Shown: positions 26,421 through 33,940, counted from the first letter of the stretch. The stretch: 33,940 nt of DNA from Verrucomicrobiota bacterium (GCA_028343615.1 JAOLZA010000029.1:1-33940); one strand, 5' to 3'. The notes: a model not told the origin generated them from the letters alone. Numbers and translations: made by a program.

Positions 26421-27707
26421 ATGCGACATCTACCGATTAAAAACAAACTGTTTACTCAAAACCGAAAACGCATCATTGACCTGATGGAGCCCAAGGCTTT
26501 GGCAGTGGTTAATGCCAATGACGTACTTCCCACTAATGCCGACGGTACACTAACAATGCAGCCCAATGCTGACCTGTTTTTCCTGAGCGGTATTGAACAG
26601 GAGGAAAGCATACTGATGCTCTTTCCCGATGCGGCGGAATCGAAGAACCGCGAGATCCTGTTTGTACGTCAACCCAGTAAGCATCTGCAAATTTGGGAGG
26701 GCTATAAGCATAGTAAGGAGGATGCACGCAAAATTTCCGGCATCAAGAATGTGCAATGGCTCTCGGAATTTCCGGCGATCTTCCGCTCACTAATGTGTGA
26801 GGCCGAATCTATCTACATCAACAGCAACGAATACAAGCGCGCCAATGTGGAGGTGCAAACACGTGATATGCGGTTCATCCACCAATGTCAGGATAATTTC
26901 CCACTGCACACATACCGCCGACTCGCGCCGTTGTTACACCAATTACGTGTGGTAAAGACGGACCTCGAACTTGAGCTGCTCAAGGAGGCTGTGGACATCA
27001 CTGCCAAGGGATTCCGTCGCACGTTGCGGTTTGTTAAGCCAGGGGTAACTGAGTATGAGGTTGAGGCTGAATTGGCACGCGAGTTTATCAAGCGGCGTGG
27101 CAAATTTGCCTATACTCCCATCGTAGCAGCTGGAAAGAACAATTGCGTACTGCATTATCTACAGAACGATCAGGTTTGCAAAAAAGGCCAGTTGCTCCTA
27201 ATGGATGTGGCATCCAGTTACGCTAATTATAACGCCGATCTCACACGTACTATTCCGGTAAGTGGAAAATTCAACCGGCGGCAGAAAAAAATCTACAACG
27301 CCGTTTTGCGCGTGTTGCGGGCAAGTGTTGAGGGAGCCACCGTTGGCAAGCTACACAGGGACTGGACAAAGGAATCCCAGACCCACATGAATGAGGAATT
27401 GCTCGAGCTTGGCCTGATAAAAAAGAGCCAAATTAAAAAACAAGATCCGGACAACCCTGCCTGCCGGAAATATTTCATGCACGGTCTTGGCCACCCGTTG
27501 GGCCTTGATGTCCACGACGTAGGAGATGCGAACGTGCCCTTTGCCCCCGGTACCGTACTCACGGTGGAGCCTGGAATTTATATCCCTGACGAAGGTTTCG
27601 GCATCCGGCTTGAAGACGACATCGTCGTGACAGAGAAAGGCCCTGTAAACCTGATGACCAAAATTCCAATCGAGGCTGAAGAGATCGAGTCGATCATGAA
27701 TAGGTGA
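26421..27707 (+). CDS. pepP: Xaa-Pro aminopeptidase (aminopeptidase P, M24B)
   Basis: Cytoplasmic metalloenzyme that removes an N-terminal residue preceding proline. The 428-residue protein has an aminopeptidase P N-terminal domain (about 1-140) and an M24 pita-bread domain. Metal ligands are visible: Asp262 and Asp273 (MDVASSYANYNADLTRT), His358 in HGLGHPLGLDVHDVG, Glu383 in VEPGIYIP and Glu398 in GIRLEDD. Length and spacing match E. coli PepP closely. No signal peptide, so unlike most of the window it is a housekeeping enzyme. HspQ follows 3 bases later, so the two probably share a transcript. Confidence 0.95.
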   Translation: MRHLPIKNKLFTQNRKRIIDLMEPKALAVVNANDVLPTNADGTLTMQPNADLFFLSGIEQEESILMLFPDAAESKNREILFVRQPSKHLQIWEGYKHSKEDARKISGIKNVQWLSEFPAIFRSLMCEAESIYINSNEYKRANVEVQTRDMRFIHQCQDNFPLHTYRRLAPLLHQLRVVKTDLELELLKEAVDITAKGFRRTLRFVKPGVTEYEVEAELAREFIKRRGKFAYTPIVAAGKNNCVLHYLQNDQVCKKGQLLLMDVASSYANYNADLTRTIPVSGKFNRRQKKIYNAVLRVLRASVEGATVGKLHRDWTKESQTHMNEELLELGLIKKSQIKKQDPDNPACRKYFMHGLGHPLGLDVHDVGDANVPFAPGTVLTVEPGIYIPDEGFGIRLEDDIVVTEKGPVNLMTKIPIEAEEIESIMNR

Positions 27708-27710
27708 GTC

Positions 27711-28058
27711 ATGATTATGCTACGGGAGGAACTTTCAGGCTTCAAACCTCCTAGATTTTTTCCAGGTGATTTGGTTCTCCATGTCCGTTATCAATACCGC
27801 GGTGTGGTGGTGGCGTCTGACCCTAGGTTTATGGCCGATGAACAATGGTACCGATCCAATAAAACTCAACCTAACAAGGATCAGCCTTGGTATCATGTAC
27901 TCGTTCATGAATCCGCATCGAGTACTTATCCGGCTGAAACTAGTCTTGAGCTCGATGAGAGTGATGAACCGATAACCCATCCGCTGTTAGATCAATTTTT
28001 TTCAGGTTTTGAGGAAGGGCGATATATACGTAATGATATTCCTTGGCCTAGCAAATAA
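27711..28058 (+). CDS. hspQ: HspQ / YccV-like protein (hemimethylated DNA-binding family)
   Basis: A 115-residue protein. The run FFPGDLVLHVRYQYRGVVVASDPRF, then WYR, DQPWYHVLVHES, YPAE and EPITHPLLDQFFSGFEEGRY are the standard landmarks of the YccV/HspQ family over its whole length. In E. coli this protein binds hemimethylated DNA and is a heat-shock factor acting with the Lon protease. The start at 27711 is 3 bases after the pepP stop; an alternative ATG lies at 27717. Pairing with pepP suggests a small protein-quality unit inserted in an otherwise secretory gene array. Confidence 0.9.
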   Translation: MIMLREELSGFKPPRFFPGDLVLHVRYQYRGVVVASDPRFMADEQWYRSNKTQPNKDQPWYHVLVHESASSTYPAETSLELDESDEPITHPLLDQFFSGFEEGRYIRNDIPWPSK

Positions 28059-28091
28059 TTGGTTAAATCTACATCGACTCAAAAATAGAAT

Positions 28092-28120
28092 TTACAAGAA
28101 GGAAGAGGGCATTCTAGTAT
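28092..28120 (+). promoter_or_regulatory. Candidate promoter for the TPR lipoprotein
   Basis: TTACAA (28092-28097), a 17-base spacer, TAGTAT (28115-28120). The ATG at 28128 lies 7 bases after the -10 box, where transcription would start, so the message would be leaderless. A purine-rich GGAAGAGGG at 28101-28109 is inside the spacer and too far away to be the ribosome-binding site. Confidence 0.35.
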
Positions 28121-28127
28121 CCTGCCG

Positions 28128-28622
28128 ATGATCAACCAGATTCTTCAATCGGCGAAACTCGCTCTCTTCACTACCTCCATAATTCTTTCAGGATGTTTGG
28201 CGGTCGATTCTGGCAAGGGCCCAGAAGCTGCCGGGGCACTCGTGGGAGAGGCTTGGAAGGCCAATAAAGCCAAGGATTTCGAGCTTGCCATTGCACACGC
28301 TAAAAAGTGTATCAAACACAATGAAGTAGATGCCATGGAAATGCAGGGGGCCATGACCAACCCGGTGCCGACCAGTCGAGAAAATCTAAATAAGGAAGCG
28401 ATCATCGAAAAGTGGGCATTGAACCATGTGGGGGCAAGTTACTTTATTATGGGGCGAGCCTATGCTGAGCTAGGCAAGAAGGAGGAGGCATTACAAGCTT
28501 ACCAGCACTTGGTAGCAACCTTTCCTTTTGCTCATTGCTGGGACCCCAAAGGTTATTTTTGGAAACCAGCGCTGGTCGCCAAGAAGCGCATCAAAGAGCT
28601 GGAATCGAAACCGAATAATTAG
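28128..28622 (+). CDS. Lipoprotein with TPR-like repeats
   Basis: A 164-residue protein with a lipoprotein signal: hydrophobic stretch, then ILSGC with Cys23 as the lipidated residue. The mature part has helix pairs of tetratricopeptide type: AWKANKAKDFELAIAHAKKCI near 44-64 and ASYFIMGRAYAELGKKEEALQAYQHLVATFP near 104-134. TPR lipoproteins act as binding scaffolds at the cell envelope. No catalytic motif. It is probably the first gene of a group ending with the sulfatase at 31253, though gaps of 61 bases separate the first members. The specific role is unknown. Confidence 0.75.
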   Translation: MINQILQSAKLALFTTSIILSGCLAVDSGKGPEAAGALVGEAWKANKAKDFELAIAHAKKCIKHNEVDAMEMQGAMTNPVPTSRENLNKEAIIEKWALNHVGASYFIMGRAYAELGKKEEALQAYQHLVATFPFAHCWDPKGYFWKPALVAKKRIKELESKPNN

Positions 28623-28649
28623 TTTAAAAAAGTTTACTTTGTTTTGCCT

Positions 28650-28680
28650 TTGTCAGTAGGTTTCTTTCTGGCAGTATAGT
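28650..28680 (+). promoter_or_regulatory. Weak promoter candidate before the C25-like gene
   Basis: TTGTCA (28650-28655), a long 19-base spacer, TATAGT (28675-28680), 3 bases before the ATG at 28684. The spacing is poor; listed because the -35 box repeats the TTGTC seen at 8390 and 17822. Confidence 0.22.
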
Positions 28681-28683
28681 TAT

Positions 28684-29967
28684 ATGCATTTGTTACGCCT
28701 GTTTTCCTGCGTTGTTTTCATGTCTCTTATCGCGGTGCCATCAAAAGCCGCAAAATTGGTGATTCCTACTCCAGACCAAATCCCTCGAGTGGAGCCCGGG
28801 CAAACCCCTTCTCTTGAGGCACGGCGTATGAGTTGTTGGGTGCAGGATACCCGGGCGCATGCGCCCCTGGGTAAGGCTTATGTAGTGCTCACCGATGTGC
28901 AGGATGCCGCCAGTATGTCGGCGGTAAAAAAACTCCTGAGTCATCACAAAGGTAAATTACTGAAGGTAAGCAGCCTGAAAAATCTCAACTCGGATTCCAA
29001 GTCGCGTGAGCAGTTGCGCATGCAATTGATAAAGCTTAAGCCACGGTATGTTGCCGTGGTGCCTCAACTACAAAGCTACCGTGAAAACACCCTGCTGGCA
29101 CTCTGGGATGTATTTACGCGATTGGATGAAGATCGGTATCTGGATGTATACCCGGGGTTACTTGTTGCCTCCGATGCTGCGAGCTTGAGTAAACTGATCG
29201 AAAGATCCATCGGTTATGATGCCGCCAAGCAGCCCAAAAACTTTTTTGGTATCTCCCAAATTTTTGACCCGGGTTACAAATCTTTTCAGAAGATTGAGGT
29301 GCTGAAGGGGTCGCTCAAAAAAGCCGGATACACCTCAGCTAATCTCACCATCAATTCCATTCCCGGGCTAGAAAATCGTGCCGGCTTTCCTGCTGTTCCC
29401 CAAAAAAATCATTGGGTTCTGCAGGGCAGTCGGCGCAGTCCGGTGGCAAAATTACCGGAGCCGGCCCGGGCCAAACTGGAGAATAGTTCGCTCACGATGC
29501 TATTTGGTCACGGTGTTCCCGGTCGAGTGGTTGGCATGGAGGTGGGGGCTTTGAACAATGTGAATTTATCCAATCAGGTAATCCTGAGTGGCTGCTGCTA
29601 CTCCGGTGTCGGCCTGGCAACCGATTGCGCCATGGCCGGGCCGGTCGCCGGTAGTCTGGATCCCAAGCTCAAGCGCTTTTCATTGACTATGGTCGATCGC
29701 GGCGCGGTGGCGGTTTTCTGTCACATGCGCCTGAACATGGGCTTCCCTCATGTCTACCCGATGCTCGAGTCCTACCTGGCGAACCGTTCACTGGGGGAAT
29801 CCTACCAGCGCCTTATCAACGCACTGATCGAAGGGCAAGGCGGCTTTACTCCGCAGTGGTACACCAAGCAAACACCCACTCGCTCTATCCAAAGTCGAAA
29901 GATGAACCAGCTACTCTACATGCAAATCGGCGACCCAGCATTGGTGCCAATCCAGATTCAGAAATAG
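28684..29967 (+). CDS. Secreted clan CD cysteine peptidase-like protein (gingipain C25 / caspase fold)
   Basis: A 427-residue protein with signal peptide (1-22). I read it as a caspase/gingipain-fold protein from the order of motifs. A hydrophobic strand ends in LFGHG with His276, and a second hydrophobic strand ends in ILSGCCYSG with Cys304/Cys305, the His-Gly...Cys layout of clan CD. Upstream, KPRYVAVVPQ and DRYLDVYPGLLVAS resemble the C25 region before the catalytic domain. Downstream, DRGAVAVFCHMRLN, LGESYQRLINAL and IGDPALVPI resemble the C25 end. If active, it would be an extracytoplasmic protease. No C-terminal sorting domain or prodomain is seen, so processing differs from gingipains. 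The family call is by eye and needs a profile search. Confidence 0.62.
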   Translation: MHLLRLFSCVVFMSLIAVPSKAAKLVIPTPDQIPRVEPGQTPSLEARRMSCWVQDTRAHAPLGKAYVVLTDVQDAASMSAVKKLLSHHKGKLLKVSSLKNLNSDSKSREQLRMQLIKLKPRYVAVVPQLQSYRENTLLALWDVFTRLDEDRYLDVYPGLLVASDAASLSKLIERSIGYDAAKQPKNFFGISQIFDPGYKSFQKIEVLKGSLKKAGYTSANLTINSIPGLENRAGFPAVPQKNHWVLQGSRRSPVAKLPEPARAKLENSSLTMLFGHGVPGRVVGMEVGALNNVNLSNQVILSGCCYSGVGLATDCAMAGPVAGSLDPKLKRFSLTMVDRGAVAVFCHMRLNMGFPHVYPMLESYLANRSLGESYQRLINALIEGQGGFTPQWYTKQTPTRSIQSRKMNQLLYMQIGDPALVPIQIQK

Positions 29968-29984
29968 GACGTCCCTGAACCAAC

Positions 29985-30431
29985 ATGAAAACAAAAATAC
30001 TATATGTGACCTTAACACTAACACTCGCATTAGGCTGTGCAAAAAAAGAGGAGGAAACTCTAGCCTTAAAAACTGAACCACCCAAAATCGCCCTCAGCAG
30101 CACCGAAGCCAAAGCAGTGGTTGAGTCGGCGATCCGCTTGGAAATCAATAAACCTGAAGGTGAACTCACCAAGGCGGACTTCGAGCGGGTGACGGTACTT
30201 TTCCTTATTAATACACAACTCACTAACGCCAATGCTTTGGCAGGGCTTACGCAGTTGGATACGCTTATCCTTCAAAAAAACACCGTTCTTACTGATATCA
30301 GTGCCTTGGCGAGGTTCACGAAGTTGACGAGTCTCACTCTTCTCGAAAACCCCAATCTCACAAAGGCCCAGATTCAGAAGCTTCAGAAGGCATTGCCAAA
30401 GTGCGCGATAAAGCACAACGCCACGAAGTAG
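29985..30431 (+). CDS. Small leucine-rich-repeat lipoprotein
   Basis: A 148-residue protein with lipobox LALGC (Cys18) followed by a charged tether. Residues about 64-140 contain two to three LRRs of internalin-like spacing (LTNANALAGLTQLDTLILQKNTVLTDISALARFTKLTSLTLLENP). An envelope-anchored binding protein is likely. It lies 17 bases after the C25-like gene and 6 bases before the sugar-isomerase-like gene, so it is probably co-transcribed with both. It lacks the VHL-like domain of the LRR protein at 24029. Confidence 0.78.
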   Translation: MKTKILYVTLTLTLALGCAKKEEETLALKTEPPKIALSSTEAKAVVESAIRLEINKPEGELTKADFERVTVLFLINTQLTNANALAGLTQLDTLILQKNTVLTDISALARFTKLTSLTLLENPNLTKAQIQKLQKALPKCAIKHNATK

Positions 30432-30437
30432 CTTCCT

Positions 30438-31256
30438 ATGAAAAATATCCTCCTGTTTACGAGCCTGTTCTGCTCGCTGATATTCCAAGCTCAAGCCGCC
30501 GACAACTTTGCAAAAGATCAACTCGTGGCATGGTGTATCGTGCCCTTTGACGCGGCAAAGCGAGGGCCAGCGGCACGGGCAGAAATGCTCAAGCGCCTCG
30601 GTATCAAACGTGTGGCCTACGATTGGCGGGCACAGCACGTAAAGGAGTTCGAAGAAGAGATTCTGCAGTATAAGAAACATGGCTTGGAGTTCTTTGCCTT
30701 CTGGAGTGTCCACGACGAAGCCTTCCGTCTTTTCGAAAAATACAAACTCCAGCCGCAAATATGGCGTACACTCCCCAGTCCTAAGGCGGATACACAGAAA
30801 GCCCGCGTTGAAGCTGCAGCTAAGGCTATGTTGCCACTAGTGGAGCGCACCAAAAAGCTTGGCTGCAAACTGGGGCTCTACAACCACGGCGGTTGGGGCG
30901 GTGAACCCGCCAACCTCGTGACAGTCTGCAAATACCTGCACAAACATCACGATGCAAAACATGTTGGCATCGTTTACAACCTGCATCACGGTCACGGTCA
31001 TATTGCTGATTTCAAAGAATCACTCAGGGTCATGCAGCCTTATCTCCATTGCCTCAATCTTAATGGCATGAATGAAGGCGCCCAACCAAAAATTCTTTCA
31101 CTAGGTCGTGGTCAGCACGAGGCAGCGATGATCGCCACTATCCGCAAGTCCGGATACAGCGGCCCTATCGGTATCCTTGATCATCGCAATGACACCGATA
31201 CTGAGATTGCACTGCGTGAAAACCTTGAAGGCCTCCAAAATATTTTAAAGAAATGA
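30438..31256 (+). CDS. Secreted sugar isomerase/epimerase-like TIM barrel (AP-endonuclease-2 family)
   Basis: A 272-residue protein with signal peptide (1-20). The mature part follows the xylose-isomerase-like TIM-barrel pattern: AEMLKRLGIKRVAYDWR, KHGLEFFAFWS, a central KLGLYNHGGWGGEP, then VGIVYNLHHGHGH and a last strand GPIGILDHRN. Secreted versions are typical of PVC bacteria and annotated as sugar phosphate isomerase/epimerase; in the periplasm a phosphorylated substrate is unlikely. Some members of this fold act on 3-keto sugars as isomerases or eliminases. The stop overlaps the sulfatase start (ATGA at 31253), so both should be made together, suggesting a shared substrate. Exact reaction unknown. 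Confidence 0.85.
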   Translation: MKNILLFTSLFCSLIFQAQAADNFAKDQLVAWCIVPFDAAKRGPAARAEMLKRLGIKRVAYDWRAQHVKEFEEEILQYKKHGLEFFAFWSVHDEAFRLFEKYKLQPQIWRTLPSPKADTQKARVEAAAKAMLPLVERTKKLGCKLGLYNHGGWGGEPANLVTVCKYLHKHHDAKHVGIVYNLHHGHGHIADFKESLRVMQPYLHCLNLNGMNEGAQPKILSLGRGQHEAAMIATIRKSGYSGPIGILDHRNDTDTEIALRENLEGLQNILKK

Positions 31257-32779
31257 TCATTCGCTTATTGCCAATCCTTTTTCTTCTCTGCGGCTTTTTA
31301 AACGCCGCAGATAAACCCAACATCCTGTTCATTCTTGCTGATGACCTCGGCTATGGTGACGTTGGCTGCTACAATCCAGAATCCAAAGTGCCCACACCTC
31401 ATCTGGATCAGTTGGCCAAGGAAGGAATCCGTTTCACCGATGCACACAGCCCATCCACCGTTTGCACGCCCACCCGATACAGCGTCCTCACCGGTCACAT
31501 GGCTTTCAGGCTTAATTACCGGGGAGTCTTCACCGGGGTGGGAGGCCCATGCTTGATCACAAAGGACCGGTTAACCCTGCCGGAAATGCTGCGCGGGCAA
31601 GGATACGAGACGGCGATGTTTGGCAAGTGGCACGTGGGTTTGAGCGCGTTCGATAAGGAGGGCAAACCCATTCATCAAAATGGTCTGCCGGCGGTGCGCC
31701 GAATCGATTACTCACGGCCCTTTGTGGGTGGCCCCATTGATCGGGGTTTTGATTATTTCTTTGGTACAGCCTCCTGCCCGACTACCGATTGGCTCTATGC
31801 CTATATTGATGGCAACAAAATCCCAGTGCCACCCACCCGGATCGTGGATCGGACTCCTCTGCCCAAGCATTCCTATTCGCGCGACAATCGTCCAGGTATG
31901 ATTGCCCCGGATTTTGACCTGGAGGAAGTCGATATGGTCTTCCTTCAAAAAAGCCTGAAGTATCTGGAGAACCATGCCAAGAGATCATACACAAAACCTT
32001 TTTTCCTCTTTCACTCCATGCAGGCGGTACATTTGCCTTCATTTGCCGGGGACGCCTTCAAAGGCAAGACCCAGGCCGGACCGCATGGTGATTTTCTCTT
32101 TGAGATGGATTACATCGTTGGTGAACTCATGGAGGCACTTAAACGGTACGGTATGGCAAAAAACACATTGGTGATATTCTCCAGTGATAACGGGCCCGAA
32201 GTTCCGACCTCAATTGCCATGCGCCGCGATCACAATCACAACGGTGCTCGTCCATGGCGTGGTGTGAAGCGAGATCAATGGGAAGGCGGTCATCGCGTAC
32301 CCTTCATCGCCCGCTGGCCCGGCAAAATCAAAGCCGGTAGCACGTCAAAACAAACCATATGCCTGACCGACCTTATGGCAACTGCCGCCGCAATTACCCA
32401 AGCCAAGCTGCCGAATAATTCCGCTGAGGATAGCTACAATATTTTACCTGCTCTCCTTGGTCAGGATACTAAACCTATTCGTCAATATACTCTGCACCAA
32501 ACCATGAGTCTTGCTTTGGCCATTCGCAAAGGTGATTGGAAGTATCTCGATCATAAGGGTTCGGGTGGCAATAACTACAGTCGGCCAGGTGAGTGGGGCA
32601 TGAAGCAATACGCACTGCCCGAAAAGGCGCCCGATGCCTTGGGACAACTCTACAACTTGAAAACCGACCCTGGCGAAACTACAAATCTCTATTTCAAACA
32701 CCCCAAAATCGTGAAGGCGTTAAAAACAAAGCTAGAAGAACTCAAAAAGAGTGGGCGCACTGCCCCAGTGCGTCAATAG
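31253..32779 (+). CDS. Secreted S1 sulfatase, CTPTR motif
   Basis: A 508-residue sulfatase with signal peptide (1-19). Formylglycine site Cys71 in CTPTRYSVLTG; metal ligands in ADDLGYGD and SSDNGPE; GKWHVG; GGPIDRGFDYFFG; EGGHRVPFIARWP. It belongs with the sulfatase at 16303. The start codon overlaps the stop of the TIM-barrel gene by 4 bases, indicating translational coupling. A 91-base gap follows before the third Tat oxidoreductase. The substrate cannot be assigned. Confidence 0.93.
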   Translation: MIIRLLPILFLLCGFLNAADKPNILFILADDLGYGDVGCYNPESKVPTPHLDQLAKEGIRFTDAHSPSTVCTPTRYSVLTGHMAFRLNYRGVFTGVGGPCLITKDRLTLPEMLRGQGYETAMFGKWHVGLSAFDKEGKPIHQNGLPAVRRIDYSRPFVGGPIDRGFDYFFGTASCPTTDWLYAYIDGNKIPVPPTRIVDRTPLPKHSYSRDNRPGMIAPDFDLEEVDMVFLQKSLKYLENHAKRSYTKPFFLFHSMQAVHLPSFAGDAFKGKTQAGPHGDFLFEMDYIVGELMEALKRYGMAKNTLVIFSSDNGPEVPTSIAMRRDHNHNGARPWRGVKRDQWEGGHRVPFIARWPGKIKAGSTSKQTICLTDLMATAAAITQAKLPNNSAEDSYNILPALLGQDTKPIRQYTLHQTMSLALAIRKGDWKYLDHKGSGGNNYSRPGEWGMKQYALPEKAPDALGQLYNLKTDPGETTNLYFKHPKIVKALKTKLEELKKSGRTAPVRQ

Positions 32780-32870
32780 GGACACGCTTTAGCACCCTTC
32801 AATCTAACGCATTGGCACTTGATACCATTGTATGGTGGCGGCATCATTGCCTGAACCAGAAAGAACTTTA

Positions 32871-33940
32871 ATGAAACGTAGAACATTTCTCAAAACTACT
32901 GTTGGTGCCGGCTTTGTTGGCGCGCTCTCTCCCAATCTTTTGCTCGGCGCGGCTAAGGATAAGCCGAATGAAAAACTTAATATAGGCATCATCGGTTCGG
33001 GCGGCCGGGGTTCAGCCAATTTGCGTGGAGTGTCCTCTGAAAACATCGTGGCACTTTGTGATGTAAACGTCCAAACCCTGGATGCTGTCCACAAGAAATA
33101 TCCCAAGGCCAAGAAGTACACTGATTGGCGCAAGATGATCGATGACAAGTCCATTGATGCAGTGGCTGTCAGTACCGCTGACCACTGTCATGCCCTGGCT
33201 AGTGTTGCTGCCATGCGTGCAGGTAAACACGTCTACTGTGAGAAGCCTTTGGCCCATAGTGTGCATGAAGCGCGTGTGATGCGCGAAACCTACGCCCAGA
33301 CCGGTGTAGCCACCCAGATGGGAACCCAAATTCATGCGAACGACAATTACCGCCGGGTGGTTGAACTGGTGCAAAGTGGAGCCATTGGTGCGGTACGCGA
33401 GGCGCACGTGTGGTGTAGCCGCACAATCAACCCTATTGGAAATGCGAAGCTGGAACGGCAATCGCCGCCCGATTGGTTTCGTTGGGATGAATGGCTGGGG
33501 CCAGCCCCAGAGCGCTATCACAATCAAGGCTACTGGAAAGGCGGCAACCTCAACTGGAATCGTCGCTGGGATTTTGGCAACGGCGTTTTGGGTGATATGG
33601 GCAGTCACTTGATCGATTTACCCTGGTGGGCACTGGAACTCCACACCCCACTCACGTGTGAAGCGACAGGGCCCAAGGCAGACCCCGATGCGTGCCCGCC
33701 CTGGATGAAGGTCACTTGGGAGCATGCTGCACGCAAAGGTAAATCTGCGTTGGAGGCACCTGTGAAAGTGGTTTGGTACCACGGAGGTCGCAGCAAGCGC
33801 GACCGACCAGAGATTGAGACCGGTATGGATTTGGGTAAGTGGTTTAACGGAATCCTGTTTGTTGGGGATAAGGGAATGCTTTTGGCTGACTACGGCAGAC
33901 GGGTGTTACTGCCCAAGGATAAGTTTGCTGGCTTTAAGGC
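32871..33940 (+). CDS. Tat-exported Gfo/Idh/MocA family oxidoreductase (3), 3' partial
   Basis: The frame opens at 32871 and runs past the window end with no stop (356 full codons seen). The protein starts MKRRTFLK, a short twin-arginine signal, followed by a hydrophobic stretch to about residue 25. Rossmann motif GSGGRG, CDVN, then STADHCH and HVYCEKPL with the signature lysine, and GDMGSHLIDLPWWAL. Segments [17 protein letters not shown] and QSGAIG are shared with the copy at 17861, so these two are recent paralogues. With the isomerase-like barrel and sulfatase just upstream it forms an oxidoreductase-isomerase-sulfatase set. Confidence 0.92.
   Translation, partial: MKRRTFLKTTVGAGFVGALSPNLLLGAAKDKPNEKLNIGIIGSGGRGSANLRGVSSENIVALCDVNVQTLDAVHKKYPKAKKYTDWRKMIDDKSIDAVAVSTADHCHALASVAAMRAGKHVYCEKPLAHSVHEARVMRETYAQTGVATQMGTQIHANDNYRRVVELVQSGAIGAVREAHVWCSRTINPIGNAKLERQSPPDWFRWDEWLGPAPERYHNQGYWKGGNLNWNRRWDFGNGVLGDMGSHLIDLPWWALELHTPLTCEATGPKADPDACPPWMKVTWEHAARKGKSALEAPVKVVWYHGGRSKRDRPEIETGMDLGKWFNGILFVGDKGMLLADYGRRVLLPKDKFAGFK

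Noticed and set aside
32824-32836. ACCAT-TGT-ATGGT mini-hairpin before the third oxidoreductase
   Set aside because: Only five base pairs, no T-run and no recurrence elsewhere.
1-33940. CRISPR arrays, tRNA or rRNA genes, insertion sequences and attachment sites
   Set aside because: No regularly spaced repeats, cloverleaf-like stretches, transposase or integrase motifs were seen on either strand.

Overview
The window is a dense, entirely plus-strand gene array from what looks like a free-living, probably marine, member of the PVC group (Verrucomicrobiota most likely; Planctomycetota or Lentisphaerota not excluded). The pointers are nine S1-type sulfatases, three Tat-exported Gfo/Idh/MocA oxidoreductases, a DUF1080 domain, a Tat-exported DUF1501 protein, secreted esterases and almost no Shine-Dalgarno signals. 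About 27 genes are supported. No rRNA, tRNA, CRISPR array, transposase, transporter, transcription regulator or sulfatase-maturation enzyme is visible, and no gene-free stretch exceeds 300 bases.

Layout. Positions 1-3490 hold the 3' part of a sialate O-acetylesterase, a sialidase-like Asp-box propeller and an alpha/beta-hydrolase esterase. Positions 3650-8305 hold three sulfatases in a row. Positions 8429-16306 hold a Tat oxidoreductase, an AT-rich sulfatase carrying a PA14-like domain, a GH43-like propeller, another sulfatase, a broken small gene and a TolB-like propeller ending in EF-hands. Positions 16303-23922 hold a sulfatase, a second Tat oxidoreductase, an iduronate-sulfatase-like enzyme, an esterase and a DUF1080-sulfatase fusion. 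Positions 24029-30431 are different in character: a leucine-rich-repeat protein with a C-terminal domain matching the von Hippel-Lindau beta domain, a DUF1501 protein, Xaa-Pro aminopeptidase, HspQ, a TPR lipoprotein, a gingipain/caspase-fold-like secreted protein and an LRR lipoprotein. Positions 30438-33940 return to sugars: a secreted sugar isomerase-like TIM barrel, a translationally coupled sulfatase and a third Tat oxidoreductase cut by the window end.

How it may work together (inference). Nearly every catabolic protein has a Sec or Tat signal, so the work is periplasmic or extracellular. Sulfatases and esterases would strip sulfate and acyl groups from a complex sulfated glycan. The Gfo/Idh/MocA enzymes, the DUF1080 domain and the isomerase-like barrel are the three family types associated with the oxidative 3-keto-glycoside route. 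The fusion of DUF1080 to a sulfatase suggests that desulfation and keto-glycoside cleavage are physically linked here.

The main structural oddity is that three gene junctions carry the same EF-hand C-terminal coding tail running into the next gene's start. In two cases the gene the tail belongs to is gone, which suggests past gene replacement or internal deletion.
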